A DNA stretch of 34,136 bases from CAZQCI01 sp964592255 (GTDB lineage Bacteria; UBA10199; SBBF01): NCBI GenBank assembly GCA_964592255.1, contig CAZQCI010000011.1, positions 1-34,136 of the forward strand, given 5' to 3'. Below the pieces are notes generated by a model. That model saw only the letters and a program-made list of their open reading frames with translations. It ran no database searches and was not told the origin of the DNA. The position numbers and the translations under genes were made by a program. Shown piece by piece: positions 7,102-15,698 of the stretch; positions within the stretch are counted from its first letter, which is position 1; each line of letters starts with the position of its first letter.

Positions 7102-7288
7102 TTCAATAATTTGAGGGGTTTCTATTATAAGTACAAGTGAATTGTTAGCCCTACGGACCCTCTGAATATACCGAATAGCTTTAATTATTTCTCAAAACCC
7201 AAAGCCTTTTTAAGACGTTACTAAAAACCATTGATTTAGACTGGTAGTTTGTCAATAATTCTCAAATTAACTTTATAAAGGAAAACTT

Positions 7289-7570
7289 ATGAAAAAAATA
7301 ATGACGATTTTAGTGTTTTTAGCAACAGTATCTAGCCTGGCCATACAAGCGCAAGCGTCCTGCACAACTGCAACCATGAAGACGGTTGCAGAGGCTCGTG
7401 TAAATCCAAAACCTACAGAGAAGGTTACAGGAACAGTTCCTGCCGGGGCTTCTTTAAAGGTTATCTCTACTCGTGTGGTAGATGGAGCTTCCTGGTATAT
7501 GGTCCAATGGACCGAAGGAAATAATACCAAAGCCGGGTGGGTTCTTGAAACAGCTTTAACCTGTAATTAA
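7289..7570 (+). CDS. Exported SH3b-domain protein
   Basis: This 93-residue precursor has a clear signal peptide (MKKIMTILVFLATVSSLA, cleavage likely after AQA near residue 23). The mature part is a single bacterial SH3 domain: the pattern VNPKPTEKVTGTVPAGASLKV resembles the usual 'vR..ps...vig.v..G..v.v' signature, followed by WYMVQW and GWV. Cys25 and Cys92 at the two ends could form a disulfide. Such domains often bind cell-wall peptides. The ATG has AAAGGA six bases upstream. A perfect 30-nt palindrome with T-run follows the stop, so it is probably transcribed alone. Confidence 0.85.
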   Translation: MKKIMTILVFLATVSSLAIQAQASCTTATMKTVAEARVNPKPTEKVTGTVPAGASLKVISTRVVDGASWYMVQWTEGNNTKAGWVLETALTCN

Positions 7571-7579
7571 AAAAGGTGT

Positions 7580-7613
7580 ATGGCGCATGAGTACGTACTC
7601 ATGCGCCATTTTT
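7580..7613 (+). terminator. Intrinsic terminator (perfect 30-nt palindrome)
   Basis: Each half is 15 nt, ATGGCGCATGAGTAC and its exact reverse complement, with the centre GTAC|GTAC. The final T begins a run of five T (7609-7613). In RNA it would fold with a small loop at the centre. It separates the SH3b gene from the next operon. Confidence 0.85.
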
Positions 7614-7630
7614 ACCCTAAAAGTTAGACT

Positions 7631-8035
7631 ATGAAAAAAATAACCTTATTTTTATTGTGTCTTGTCAGTTTTAACGTTTTTGCCCAAACCCCTTCAAACG
7701 TTTTACCTTTTGGAGTCAAATTAGGAGGGCAAGACGCCGTATTGGCAAACCCCACCGATATTTTTGCTCGTGTTTCTCAAGCCATCACTTCAGATGCCGA
7801 ATTGGAAGTTATGGAACCTGTTTCTGGCACTCTCATCGTCAATGCTTTTCATACAGACAATCAAGGTAATATTGATAAATCCACGCAAAACGCTCCTGAA
7901 ATCCTGTTTGCTTCAGGAACAAATAAAACAAGAATCAATCAAACCATGAGTAAAAATCCGCTCAAGCCCGGTTTTTACTTAGCCAATATTGTGGCTAACG
8001 GAAGAACAGCTCGCGTTGTCTTTGAAGTAAAATGA
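7631..8035 (+). CDS. Small exported beta-rich protein coupled to a papain-family peptidase
   Basis: This 134-residue precursor has a signal peptide (MKKITLFLLCLVSFNVFA, cleavage before Q19). The mature ~115 residues alternate short strands and end with LKPGFYLANIVANGRTARVV, a PGxY...V...GR...F.V ending common in Ig-like or beta-sandwich modules. The family is not recognised. Its stop codon overlaps the start of the papain-family peptidase by 4 nt (ATGA), so both proteins are made together and exported together. A role as inhibitor, folding helper or partner of the peptidase is a reasonable guess (compare chagasin-like inhibitors), but no inhibitor motif is visible. Confidence 0.75.
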   Translation: MKKITLFLLCLVSFNVFAQTPSNVLPFGVKLGGQDAVLANPTDIFARVSQAITSDAELEVMEPVSGTLIVNAFHTDNQGNIDKSTQNAPEILFASGTNKTRINQTMSKNPLKPGFYLANIVANGRTARVVFEVK

Positions 8036-9942
8036 AGATACGCCGTCTTGTTTTCATTCTTACATTTTTTACTCTGTTGTGGGGGTTGATTCCTGTCTCT
8101 TTTGCTGGTGATTTTGTTTTTAAGGAAGATGATTTCACCGCGTATTCCGGAATCAAAGCCCCCTCAGCCGAGGAATATTTAAAGACAGAACAAGCCAAAA
8201 TGGTGCGCAGTTTTGCCGCACCCAACGATAATCTATTCAAATTATTACCACCTTCCATAGACCTATCCAGCGCTTTGCCTTATGCGGGTTTTCAAGGAAA
8301 ACAAGAATCGTGCGTGGGATGGGTGTTAGCTTTTGCTATTAAATCATTTCAAGAAAATAGAGAATTTGGCTGGGGATTAGATAACAGCCATTTATTTAGT
8401 CCTTCTTTTGTCTATAACCAAGTGAATGAAGGTAAAGATGAGGGGGCAGAGTTACAAAAAGGGTTGCAATTTGTAGTTGATGAAGGATCCGTTCCTTTAT
8501 CCATAATGCCTTACAAGGAAAATGATTTTTTATCCCAACCTAATGATGATATTAAAAAAATAGGTTTGGGTTTTAGAGCCTTAGGTTATCGTCGTGTAGA
8601 TGAAACCAATGTGAATGTCATTAAGTCCTACTTATCCTCCGGCGAACCATTAGCAATTGTCATGGAAGTTTTTTCCAATTTTCTTAAAAAGCGTATGTCC
8701 GAGAATCAAGGCGTCTATGGCAAGCGTGAAGGCCAGTTTCTTGGCTATCATTCTGTTGTAGTGGTTGGATATGACGATAAGAAACATGCTTTTAAAATTT
8801 TAAATTCTTGGGGAAAAGAATGGGGAGTGAACGGCTACGGTTGGATTAGCTATGATCTTTTTTCTACCGTCGTCAAACAAGCCTTTGTTCTCTACGATAC
8901 TCCCACGGCGCCTCAATTTGCGTCACTTCTTCAAAACCCTAAAAAAATAAATCCGCAATTAGTGCAAGGAACTCCGGTAATACCACGTCAGCCTCAAAGT
9001 ATGCCAGCCGGACGTCAAGCGGATGCAGTGCTCGACCGTGCTTTGCTGATTGTACCAGATGAAGCGGGTATTATTTACAAAGGGAAATGGTTACGAATTT
9101 CAGATTCGATGGAAGAGGCTACTCACTTTTTAAAAAACATGGGAATTGTTTCTGGAGAAATACGGGTTGAAAAAGATTATTTAGGAACGGGAAAAATTCG
9201 AAAAATTGAATTTTATCAATCTCCAACTGTGTCAGTTGCCACTAACCAAGGGGCTTCTTTTGGTATGGGCCGTGACGATGTCCGTCGTATTTATGGAACC
9301 CCTGATTTTATAGAAAATACTCAAAATGATGAGACTTATTTCTATCATGCCATGACTGAAGATTGGGGGGGGATTCCCATTACACGTAATATGAGTCTTG
9401 GTTTTCATTATACCCCTGATGGGAAAGTATCCTACATCGTTTTGGAAAATATTTTTAAAGATATTAAAACCGGTAAAGATACAGCAGTTCCTTTAACTTC
9501 TGATGAGAAAAAAGAAGATGACGAGGGAGTTCATATAGCTTCTTATGATGGTAAATTTCAATTTACTATTCCTTCATCTTTTTCAGATATTAAAAAATAT
9601 ATTTGGGGTGAAGGGTCTTACGGATATTTTTTTAAAAACCCCAGTAATCCGTTTGAGTTTTTAATTTTTAGGGTGTTTAATGCCGGTCAAGCCATTGATG
9701 CAGATTTTTTGAAAAAACGAATTCAAGCCGATTTAGCCGCTGCGAGTGCAAAGCCTTCTTTGCTGGGTGAAGAAAAAAGGGGAGGGCTAACTTGGGAAGT
9801 TTATTCCGAAAACTCCATGCTCCGTTATTATTCATTTCAAAACTCTTCTTTTTATCAAATCATGCTCTCTCCGGCGGCGGCTGAAAACAATAAAAATTCT
9901 TGGGCTGCTAAATTTTGGTCTTCTTTTTCCGTGCGTCATTAA
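8032..9942 (+). CDS. Secreted papain-family (C1) cysteine peptidase with BamE-like module
   Basis: This 636-residue precursor has a signal peptide ending near VSFAG. The catalytic domain spans about 75-300. Q88 and C94 (QGKQESCVGW) have the papain spacing of six. H240 is in GYHSVVVVGYD and N258 in LNSWGKEWG, so the catalytic set is complete. After a linker with SMPAGRQADA (about 324-333), residues 340-480 include FGMGRDDVRRIYGTPDF, a pattern like the SmpA/BamE fold. The last ~135 residues are an uncharacterised alpha/beta domain. The protein probably acts in the periplasm or outside the cell. It is translationally coupled to the small beta-rich gene before it. Substrate is unknown. Confidence 0.87.
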   Translation: MKIRRLVFILTFFTLLWGLIPVSFAGDFVFKEDDFTAYSGIKAPSAEEYLKTEQAKMVRSFAAPNDNLFKLLPPSIDLSSALPYAGFQGKQESCVGWVLAFAIKSFQENREFGWGLDNSHLFSPSFVYNQVNEGKDEGAELQKGLQFVVDEGSVPLSIMPYKENDFLSQPNDDIKKIGLGFRALGYRRVDETNVNVIKSYLSSGEPLAIVMEVFSNFLKKRMSENQGVYGKREGQFLGYHSVVVVGYDDKKHAFKILNSWGKEWGVNGYGWISYDLFSTVVKQAFVLYDTPTAPQFASLLQNPKKINPQLVQGTPVIPRQPQSMPAGRQADAVLDRALLIVPDEAGIIYKGKWLRISDSMEEATHFLKNMGIVSGEIRVEKDYLGTGKIRKIEFYQSPTVSVATNQGASFGMGRDDVRRIYGTPDFIENTQNDETYFYHAMTEDWGGIPITRNMSLGFHYTPDGKVSYIVLENIFKDIKTGKDTAVPLTSDEKKEDDEGVHIASYDGKFQFTIPSSFSDIKKYIWGEGSYGYFFKNPSNPFEFLIFRVFNAGQAIDADFLKKRIQADLAAASAKPSLLGEEKRGGLTWEVYSENSMLRYYSFQNSSFYQIMLSPAAAENNKNSWAAKFWSSFSVRH

Positions 9943-10100
9943 AATTTCTCCTTGTTGATAGAAATAAACACTGAGTCAAAGAAACACAGATGTGACTGAC
10001 CTGTTTTACCTTGCCTAATATCAAAATCTATTATAGGCCCAAAACCTCAATCCATTTAAGTTAATCAAAAAAATTCATTGTTCACCGTGAAAGGGGGAAT

Positions 10101-13100
10101 ATGAGTAAATTATTTTTTGTTTTATTTTTATTCTTTTTTCTTGTTCCTCATTTTCAACCTTTCGTTAACTCTCCTACCCCTGAAGAAAAAGGTAAGTTAA
10201 ATATAGATCAATCCCATGCGTTTGAGAAAAACTTACTTCTCAATGCTCAGAAAGCATTGAAAGCTAAAAAATTTGAAGAGGCCGATCGCCTATATGCGCA
10301 GCTGGGATCTTCGAAAGACCGTTGGTACTCGTGGGCGGGTGTTTCAGGGCAAGTTGTCATCCGTAGAAAAATGCAAGACTGGCAGGGCAGTGAACAGCTT
10401 ACCGCTGAAATGAGGAAAAAGCGCCCAGAGCTTTCAGCATTGATGTACTTATGGGATGCCGATACGGCACGTTTAGCTGGGCAGAAAGAAAAAGCTGAAA
10501 AGGCTTATGCAAAAGCCCAAGAGCAACTTCCATCAACAGAAAAATGGAATTTTGTTTCACAGGTTTTTGCTGAAGATGCTGCTGATTATTGCTCCAGCCC
10601 CAGTAATGCCAGTGACGGCTTTCAGTATCCTATCGATTTTGATCCTGCCGGATACGGTAATAATTTTTTGCAAGACGCTGCTGCCGTACCCGGAGATTAT
10701 CATCCAGGTGTTGATCTTAACGGTTATACTTCAGATTGCGGCAAATCTTTTTATGCTACCGCTCGTGGGTGTGTTTTGGAAGCTACCAATGATAGTGATG
10801 GAAACGGTTATTTGGATGATTGGGGCTCTTTAACTATTCAGCATTATTTTGCTCCTTATCAAAGCGCTGATAGCACAGCCTCCACTAACTACTGGGTTTC
10901 ACAATATGCGCATGCACGAACGGTGTATTATTCAGCCGGTATGGCTGTTGAAAAAGGGGACGAGTTGGGCTTGATGGATGGGGTGGGTACATCCGGTACC
11001 CCTGAGTTTGACTGTCATCTTCATTTTGAAATTCGTGAACCTGATCATCCCGATAAAGATAATCCTTCCGCTTGGGAAGCTTCTACCCGAGAAGAGACTG
11101 CCAACTATTATGAAGACCCTATTGCGTTTGTAGATGCCCACACAGCCTACAGCGGAGGGCTATGGTTTGATGAAGGTGCCTTTCTTTACCCCACGGCTAA
11201 GTGGACCGCCGACACGATCGGTGCGGCCAATGATATGCTTTATGCCTCGACAAATACGACGCGTACGGCCTACGCCCAGACACAACTGCAAGTAAGTGAT
11301 ACTGGAACCTACACTCTGTGGATGTTTGTTCCTTGGGAACATGGAACCAGCAAGCAAGTACCAGTGACTCTCTATCAAGATAATGACTGGGTAGATAAAA
11401 GTGAAATTTCGGCTGGCACTTCAACCATTATTGCCGAAGCTGAAGTGAATCAATACGGAGACGATAGCGATAGTACAGAATGCGGGGGAAGCACATCCTC
11501 TTCAACGGTGGCTCAAAGAAATTGTGATCGTTGGTTAAAAGTGTTTTCGGCAGATCTCACGGCCGGGACCAAGTATGTTTTGGATGTTTCAAATAATACC
11601 GGGGAAACAGGCAAAACTATTGCTCTTGATATGTTTTTATTATTGGAAGAAGCAGATTCCACAGTGTCTCTTTATAGTCTTTCTGAATCTACGGGTACTA
11701 GTTCTGGAAGTAGTGGCACAGATACGGATGGTGATGGTCTCACCGATGATGAAGAATCTGAACTTGGCACTTACGCTTGGTCCAGCGATACGGATAAAGA
11801 TCTCTTAGAAGATGGTGAGGAAGTTTATACTTACGGAACCGATCCCACCGATAAAGATACTGATGATGACAGCTTGGATGACTGGAAAGAAGTGGCATTC
11901 GAACTGGATCCCTTGGATACGGACACCGATGATGATGGCTTAACGGATGGATATGAAATTGCCCATGGTGAAGATGCTCACTCAGCTGATGGAGACAACG
12001 ATGGTTTGTTAGATGGAGAAGAAGTGTCTTTAGGTACTTCAACAGGAGATGCAGATACCGATGATGATGGTTTGCAAGACGGGGATGAAGTCAATGTTTA
12101 TGGTACCAACCCATTAGATGCAGACACAGATGATGATGGCATCTCTGATGCTGATGAACTTCCTGCCGGCAGTGGTTTATCTGTTGCTGATACTTTGACC
12201 GCTAAGATTGAAGCTACCGATGGAAGTGATCATGATTATTTTGGCTACGCTGTTGACGTCAGTGATGATGTAATTGTGATAGGCGCTTGGGGCTACGGTG
12301 TTTCTACTTCCGCGGAAGCATCAGGGGCCGCCTATGTCTATCGCTGGGATGGGTCTAGCTGGAACGAAGAAGCAAAATTGACAGCCAGTGATGCTTACGC
12401 CGATGATCGTTTTGGTTACTCTGTTGCTATCGATGGTGATGTGGTTGCCATTGGTGCTTTTTATGATGATACCAAAGCAGCGGCGGCTGGTGCTGTCTAT
12501 GTTTTCCGTTGGAATGGTAGTTCCTGGGCAGAAGAAGCTGAGCTCACTGCCAGCGATGGTAGTGTGCAAGACTTTTTGGGATACTCCGTGGATGTGCAAG
12601 GGAACCACATCATCGCTGGGGCTATTGGTGATGATGATAAAGGTGACTTTGCAGGAGCTGCCTATATTTTTTATTGGAACGGTTCCAGTTGGGAGCAGCA
12701 GAAAAAACTCACCGCCAGTGATGGCGCCGCCGATGATGATTTTGGTATTTCTGTTTCTATCGATGAAGATAAAGCCGTCGTTGGATCCCCCTTTGATGAT
12801 GACAATGGTTCGGCCTCTGGATCCGCTTATGTTTATTCTTGGGATGGTAGCGACTGGAGCGGGGAAACCAAGTTAGCCGATTCCAATGGAGGTGCTAACG
12901 ATCAGTTTGGTTACGACGTAGATTTAAGCGGTGAGAGAATAGTGATCAGCTCTCCAGAAAAAGATGTGGCTTCTGTCAGTAATACGGGAGCTGTCTTCAT
13001 TTATCATCTCACTGAATCGACCTGGGACAGAGAGATAACTTTAACATCCAGCGATGTGAGTGCCTCAGACCGATTTGGTACTTCTGTTTCCATAAGCGGT

Positions 13101-14264
13101 GATAAAATTTTAGTAGGAGCTTACGATGATTATGTTTTTTCCAGCTACAAAGGTTCCGTTTATGCCTATAGTTTGGAGGGGAATGATTGGTACGAAATCA
13201 CAAAGATCAAAAAAGATTATGACGATGATTACTTTGGGCTCAACGTGGGTATTTCTTCTTCTCTTGTCGTTACTGGGGCCTATTGGGATTCTGATATCGG
13301 TATGGCCAGTGGCGCCGCTTATACCTATGATTTGTCGGATGTGAGCAATCTGTACTCAAGCGCTATACTCGTGGAAGATGTGAACACCACCACTTACACA
13401 GTTACAAGTACTGCAGATACTAATGATGGAAAATGTAACAGTAGCTGCACGTTACGGGAAGCTTTGGCCATTTCTAAAACAGACACTTCAACCCCTGAAA
13501 TATATATAGAATTTGAGATCCCCTCTACCGATTCCGGATGCAGTGCCACAACAGGGTTGTGCACTATCTCTCCCAGTAAAGCATTACCTTCATTAACACG
13601 GGGTCATACAACTATCGATGGAGGGGGTGTGATTGTTATTGATGGCACTTCTGCTGGTTCTACAACAAAAGGACTAACAATTAATAATGCCTCTTCTAAT
13701 GTTATTAAAGATTTGCAAATTGTTAATTTTGCTAATCATGGTATTTATATTACTGGGTCAACTTCAAGCGATAATGAAATTTCTGATTGTACCATCACGG
13801 ATAATCTCGGTTCTGGTATTTACTCTGCAGCTAGTAGCAATACACTCATTTCTAACAACATTCTGGCGGAAAACGGCAAGAAAGGAGTTCATCTTTATTC
13901 CTCTTCAACTATCGGCGCTATCATCACACAAAATTCCATGTACGATAATGTAAGCACCGGTATTGCTTTAGCCAGTGGGGCTAACAATTCCAAAGCAAAA
14001 CCAGTAATGAGTAGCGCCACAATCAGCGGAACAACGGTGACGATTACCGGAACAGCCACGGCGGGGGATAAAGTGGAAGTATTTTTAGCGTCAACAGATA
14101 CTGAAGGCCAAACTTATATTGATTCCACAACAGCCGATGCGAGTGGAAACTGGAGTTTAACGACAACAACAACCTCAGCGCCTAAGAGTAGTAAAGTATT
14201 GGCTACAGCAACGGATTCGACAAATGGCACTTCCGTTTTTAGTGGGACAAAGACGATGAAGTGA
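10101..14264 (+). CDS. Giant secreted mosaic protein: LytM peptidase, calcium repeats, FG-GAP propeller, CSLREA/beta-helix
   Basis: This 1387-residue precursor has a hydrophobic signal at 3-22. Residues 40-155 are TPR-like helices. Residues 190-340 are a LytM/M23 metallopeptidase with HPGVD (H201, D205), YAH (H271) and HLHFE (H306, H308), so the zinc and catalytic residues are present. A DSDGNGYLDD calcium-type loop sits inside it at 231-240. Residues 350-520 form a beta-rich module. Residues 541-690 are tandem thrombospondin-type-3 calcium repeats such as DTDGDGLTDDEE. Residues 697-1078 hold seven FG-GAP repeats, enough for a closed propeller. CTLREA near 1116 marks a CSLREA domain, followed by a right-handed beta-helix (about 1195-1305) and an Ig-like end. 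The ATG follows GAAAGGGGG. No sorting or anchor motif is seen at the C-terminus. It is likely a calcium-stabilised cell-surface or released protein acting on peptidoglycan. Confidence 0.9.
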   Translation: MSKLFFVLFLFFFLVPHFQPFVNSPTPEEKGKLNIDQSHAFEKNLLLNAQKALKAKKFEEADRLYAQLGSSKDRWYSWAGVSGQVVIRRKMQDWQGSEQLTAEMRKKRPELSALMYLWDADTARLAGQKEKAEKAYAKAQEQLPSTEKWNFVSQVFAEDAADYCSSPSNASDGFQYPIDFDPAGYGNNFLQDAAAVPGDYHPGVDLNGYTSDCGKSFYATARGCVLEATNDSDGNGYLDDWGSLTIQHYFAPYQSADSTASTNYWVSQYAHARTVYYSAGMAVEKGDELGLMDGVGTSGTPEFDCHLHFEIREPDHPDKDNPSAWEASTREETANYYEDPIAFVDAHTAYSGGLWFDEGAFLYPTAKWTADTIGAANDMLYASTNTTRTAYAQTQLQVSDTGTYTLWMFVPWEHGTSKQVPVTLYQDNDWVDKSEISAGTSTIIAEAEVNQYGDDSDSTECGGSTSSSTVAQRNCDRWLKVFSADLTAGTKYVLDVSNNTGETGKTIALDMFLLLEEADSTVSLYSLSESTGTSSGSSGTDTDGDGLTDDEESELGTYAWSSDTDKDLLEDGEEVYTYGTDPTDKDTDDDSLDDWKEVAFELDPLDTDTDDDGLTDGYEIAHGEDAHSADGDNDGLLDGEEVSLGTSTGDADTDDDGLQDGDEVNVYGTNPLDADTDDDGISDADELPAGSGLSVADTLTAKIEATDGSDHDYFGYAVDVSDDVIVIGAWGYGVSTSAEASGAAYVYRWDGSSWNEEAKLTASDAYADDRFGYSVAIDGDVVAIGAFYDDTKAAAAGAVYVFRWNGSSWAEEAELTASDGSVQDFLGYSVDVQGNHIIAGAIGDDDKGDFAGAAYIFYWNGSSWEQQKKLTASDGAADDDFGISVSIDEDKAVVGSPFDDDNGSASGSAYVYSWDGSDWSGETKLADSNGGANDQFGYDVDLSGERIVISSPEKDVASVSNTGAVFIYHLTESTWDREITLTSSDVSASDRFGTSVSISGDKILVGAYDDYVFSSYKGSVYAYSLEGNDWYEITKIKKDYDDDYFGLNVGISSSLVVTGAYWDSDIGMASGAAYTYDLSDVSNLYSSAILVEDVNTTTYTVTSTADTNDGKCNSSCTLREALAISKTDTSTPEIYIEFEIPSTDSGCSATTGLCTISPSKALPSLTRGHTTIDGGGVIVIDGTSAGSTTKGLTINNASSNVIKDLQIVNFANHGIYITGSTSSDNEISDCTITDNLGSGIYSAASSNTLISNNILAENGKKGVHLYSSSTIGAIITQNSMYDNVSTGIALASGANNSKAKPVMSSATISGTTVTITGTATAGDKVEVFLASTDTEGQTYIDSTTADASGNWSLTTTTTSAPKSSKVLATATDSTNGTSVFSGTKTMK

Positions 14265-14281
14265 AAAAATAAGGTGAGTCT

Positions 14282-14650
14282 TTAGTCTTTTTTTATTCCG
14301 TAGCGGACTTGTTGTGCCAAAATCAGGGCAGCAACTACAGAAAAAATAAGCGCTGGTTTTTGATGTAGACCGACTGCAACTAAATTCATTTTTGCTCCTA
14401 ACCCCAACAACATAACAATAACAGTCCCTAAGATCATTGTTAAATAAGTTCTCGATATTAAAAGACGTAGTGTTAAGTTGACGGGCCCACGATTAAGAGA
14501 AAGCCAATACATTTGGCTGGCAATCATGATGACAGATAGAAAAAGAGCAACATAAGGATGAATAGCAGGGGACCAGCGAGAGGCTGCCAAGATAAGACCT
14601 AAAATAACAAGGTTAAGTAAAGGGATAGCCAGAAGAAGGGGGCGACTCAT
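14282..14650 (-). CDS. Small multi-helix membrane protein
   Basis: This protein of about 122 residues has four hydrophobic helices: LLLAIPLLNLVILGLILAA, YVALFLSVIMIASQMYWL, LTMILGTVIVMLLGL and ALIFSVVAALILA. A basic tail ends IKKD. No family is recognised, but the size and layout recall AtpI-like small membrane proteins. The ATG at 14650, which starts MSRPLLL just after the rlpA stop, is chosen. ATGs at 14665 and 14677 would overlap rlpA and are possible. None has a good ribosome site. It is likely cotranscribed with rlpA and converges on the giant gene with 17 nt between stops. Confidence 0.65.
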   Translation of the reverse strand: MSRPLLLAIPLLNLVILGLILAASRWSPAIHPYVALFLSVIMIASQMYWLSLNRGPVNLTLRLLISRTYLTMILGTVIVMLLGLGAKMNLVAVGLHQKPALIFSVVAALILAQQVRYGIKKD

Positions 14651-14654
14651 ACGA

Positions 14655-15152
14655 TCACACGTCATGGGGGGTAGCATAGGCCCCCACAGGAGATTTGCGT
14701 GTTTTCTTCCAACCTGCCAAGGCCATTACCTTTTCAGGCTCTGGAGGATAGACTTCAATCCATACTTGTCCGGTACCGGGGCCTAAAATTCCCAAATCCT
14801 TGGCTGCCACATAAGACAAATCAATAATACGCCCAGGAATATAAGGACCTCGATCGTTCACACGAACAATAATGGATTTATTGTTAACAGGATTAACAAC
14901 TAATAAACGTGATCCAAAAGGTAAGCTTTTGTGAGCCGCCGTGTATTCATACATATTATAACGTTCCCCATTGGCGGTTTTGCGTCCATGGAAAGGGTGG
15001 CCATACCAAGAAGCAACACCTTTTAAGACGAGGCTAGGTTTACCGGGCAAAACGTTAAGAGGAGTTGCCGAAGATTGACGGTTACCAGTGGAGCAAGCGG
15101 CAATAAAAAAAGGTAATAGACCTACTAAAAGAAACAGACGATTTGTTTTCAT
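14655..15152 (-). CDS. rlpA: RlpA-family lipoprotein (septal lytic transglycosylase type)
   Basis: This 165-residue precursor has a lipoprotein signal peptide with lipobox IAAC, lipidated at about C20. The body is a double-psi beta-barrel with the family blocks GVASWYGHPFHGRKTANGE and RVNDRGPYIPGRIIDLS. RlpA proteins bind and, in some species, cleave denuded glycan strands at the division site. No SPOR domain follows, so this is the short form and its septal targeting must differ from that of E. coli RlpA. The start is the ATG before the signal peptide. Confidence 0.92.
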   Translation of the reverse strand: MKTNRLFLLVGLLPFFIAACSTGNRQSSATPLNVLPGKPSLVLKGVASWYGHPFHGRKTANGERYNMYEYTAAHKSLPFGSRLLVVNPVNNKSIIVRVNDRGPYIPGRIIDLSYVAAKDLGILGPGTGQVWIEVYPPEPEKVMALAGWKKTRKSPVGAYATPHDV

Positions 15153-15698
15153 GACACATTTCCTTCTCCCCTAAACTAAAGGGGCCCCCTTTGAAAACTG
15201 GGCCGACCTTACGTGATTTAAGGGGGTAGTGTCAAACGAGCCTCGCCTGGAATGCTTGAGTAGCACTCAATAAAAACTAATTATTTCAAGGGGTTATTTT
15301 TTTAGCCTCAATGCGTCAACCTAAAAACTTAAATAATCCCGGTTAGTTAAATTTTTTTTCCAATTTTAAAAATAACTTTATAATTTCAAATAGTTAAAAT
15401 CTATTTTAATCCCTAATTTTTAATTTTTATTTGATGAGAATGGAAGTCTCGATTGGTCATCATCAGATGTGTCATCAAGTTTGAGTGGAGAAACAAATCA
15501 TCACATTTAAATGGAGCTCAGTCCAAAAGATGGCGGGAGTGGTGCCTGGTAAACATATAAAAAATTTCAAGCTGACCACTACCAAAAGTTAAAATCCAAT
15601 TTTAAGATAAATGAAGAGGAAATCCCCTGTTTTGCCCTTGATTCCTGGGCTAAAAGTCAGTAATCTTTTAAAAATTTTTTTAAAAAAGGAAAAATCTC
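15153..15698. other. AT-rich intergenic region between rlpA and ftsH (divergent promoters)
   Basis: This 546-base stretch separates divergent rlpA and ftsH, so it should hold both promoters. A near-perfect palindrome AAAGGGGCCCCCTTT lies at 15178-15192, close to rlpA. A TTGAGT / ACTCAA inverted pair lies near 15255-15270. Short ORFs near 15510-15600 have no ribosome site and no recognisable product. No conserved riboswitch or RNA gene is recognised. The length suggests a long ftsH leader. Confidence 0.5.
15686..15690 (+). promoter_or_regulatory. Shine-Dalgarno site supporting the TTG start of ftsH
   Basis: AAGGA lies eight bases before the TTG at 15699. The first in-frame ATG comes only after the periplasmic domain has begun, so TTG must be used. 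Confidence 0.75.

Noticed and set aside
7249..7277. Promoter-like TTGTCA with 17-nt spacer and TTTATA before the SH3b gene
   Set aside because: The predicted start of transcription would fall inside or after the ribosome site at 7278-7283, so this cannot drive the gene as is.
11740..12876. Long opposite- and other-frame ORFs inside the giant gene
   Set aside because: They arise from the repetitive GAT/GAC-rich calcium and FG-GAP repeats and show no protein-like pattern.
15510..15600. Short ORFs before ftsH (for example one reading KMAGVVPGKHIKNFK)
   Set aside because: No ribosome site and no conservation visible; not reported as genes.
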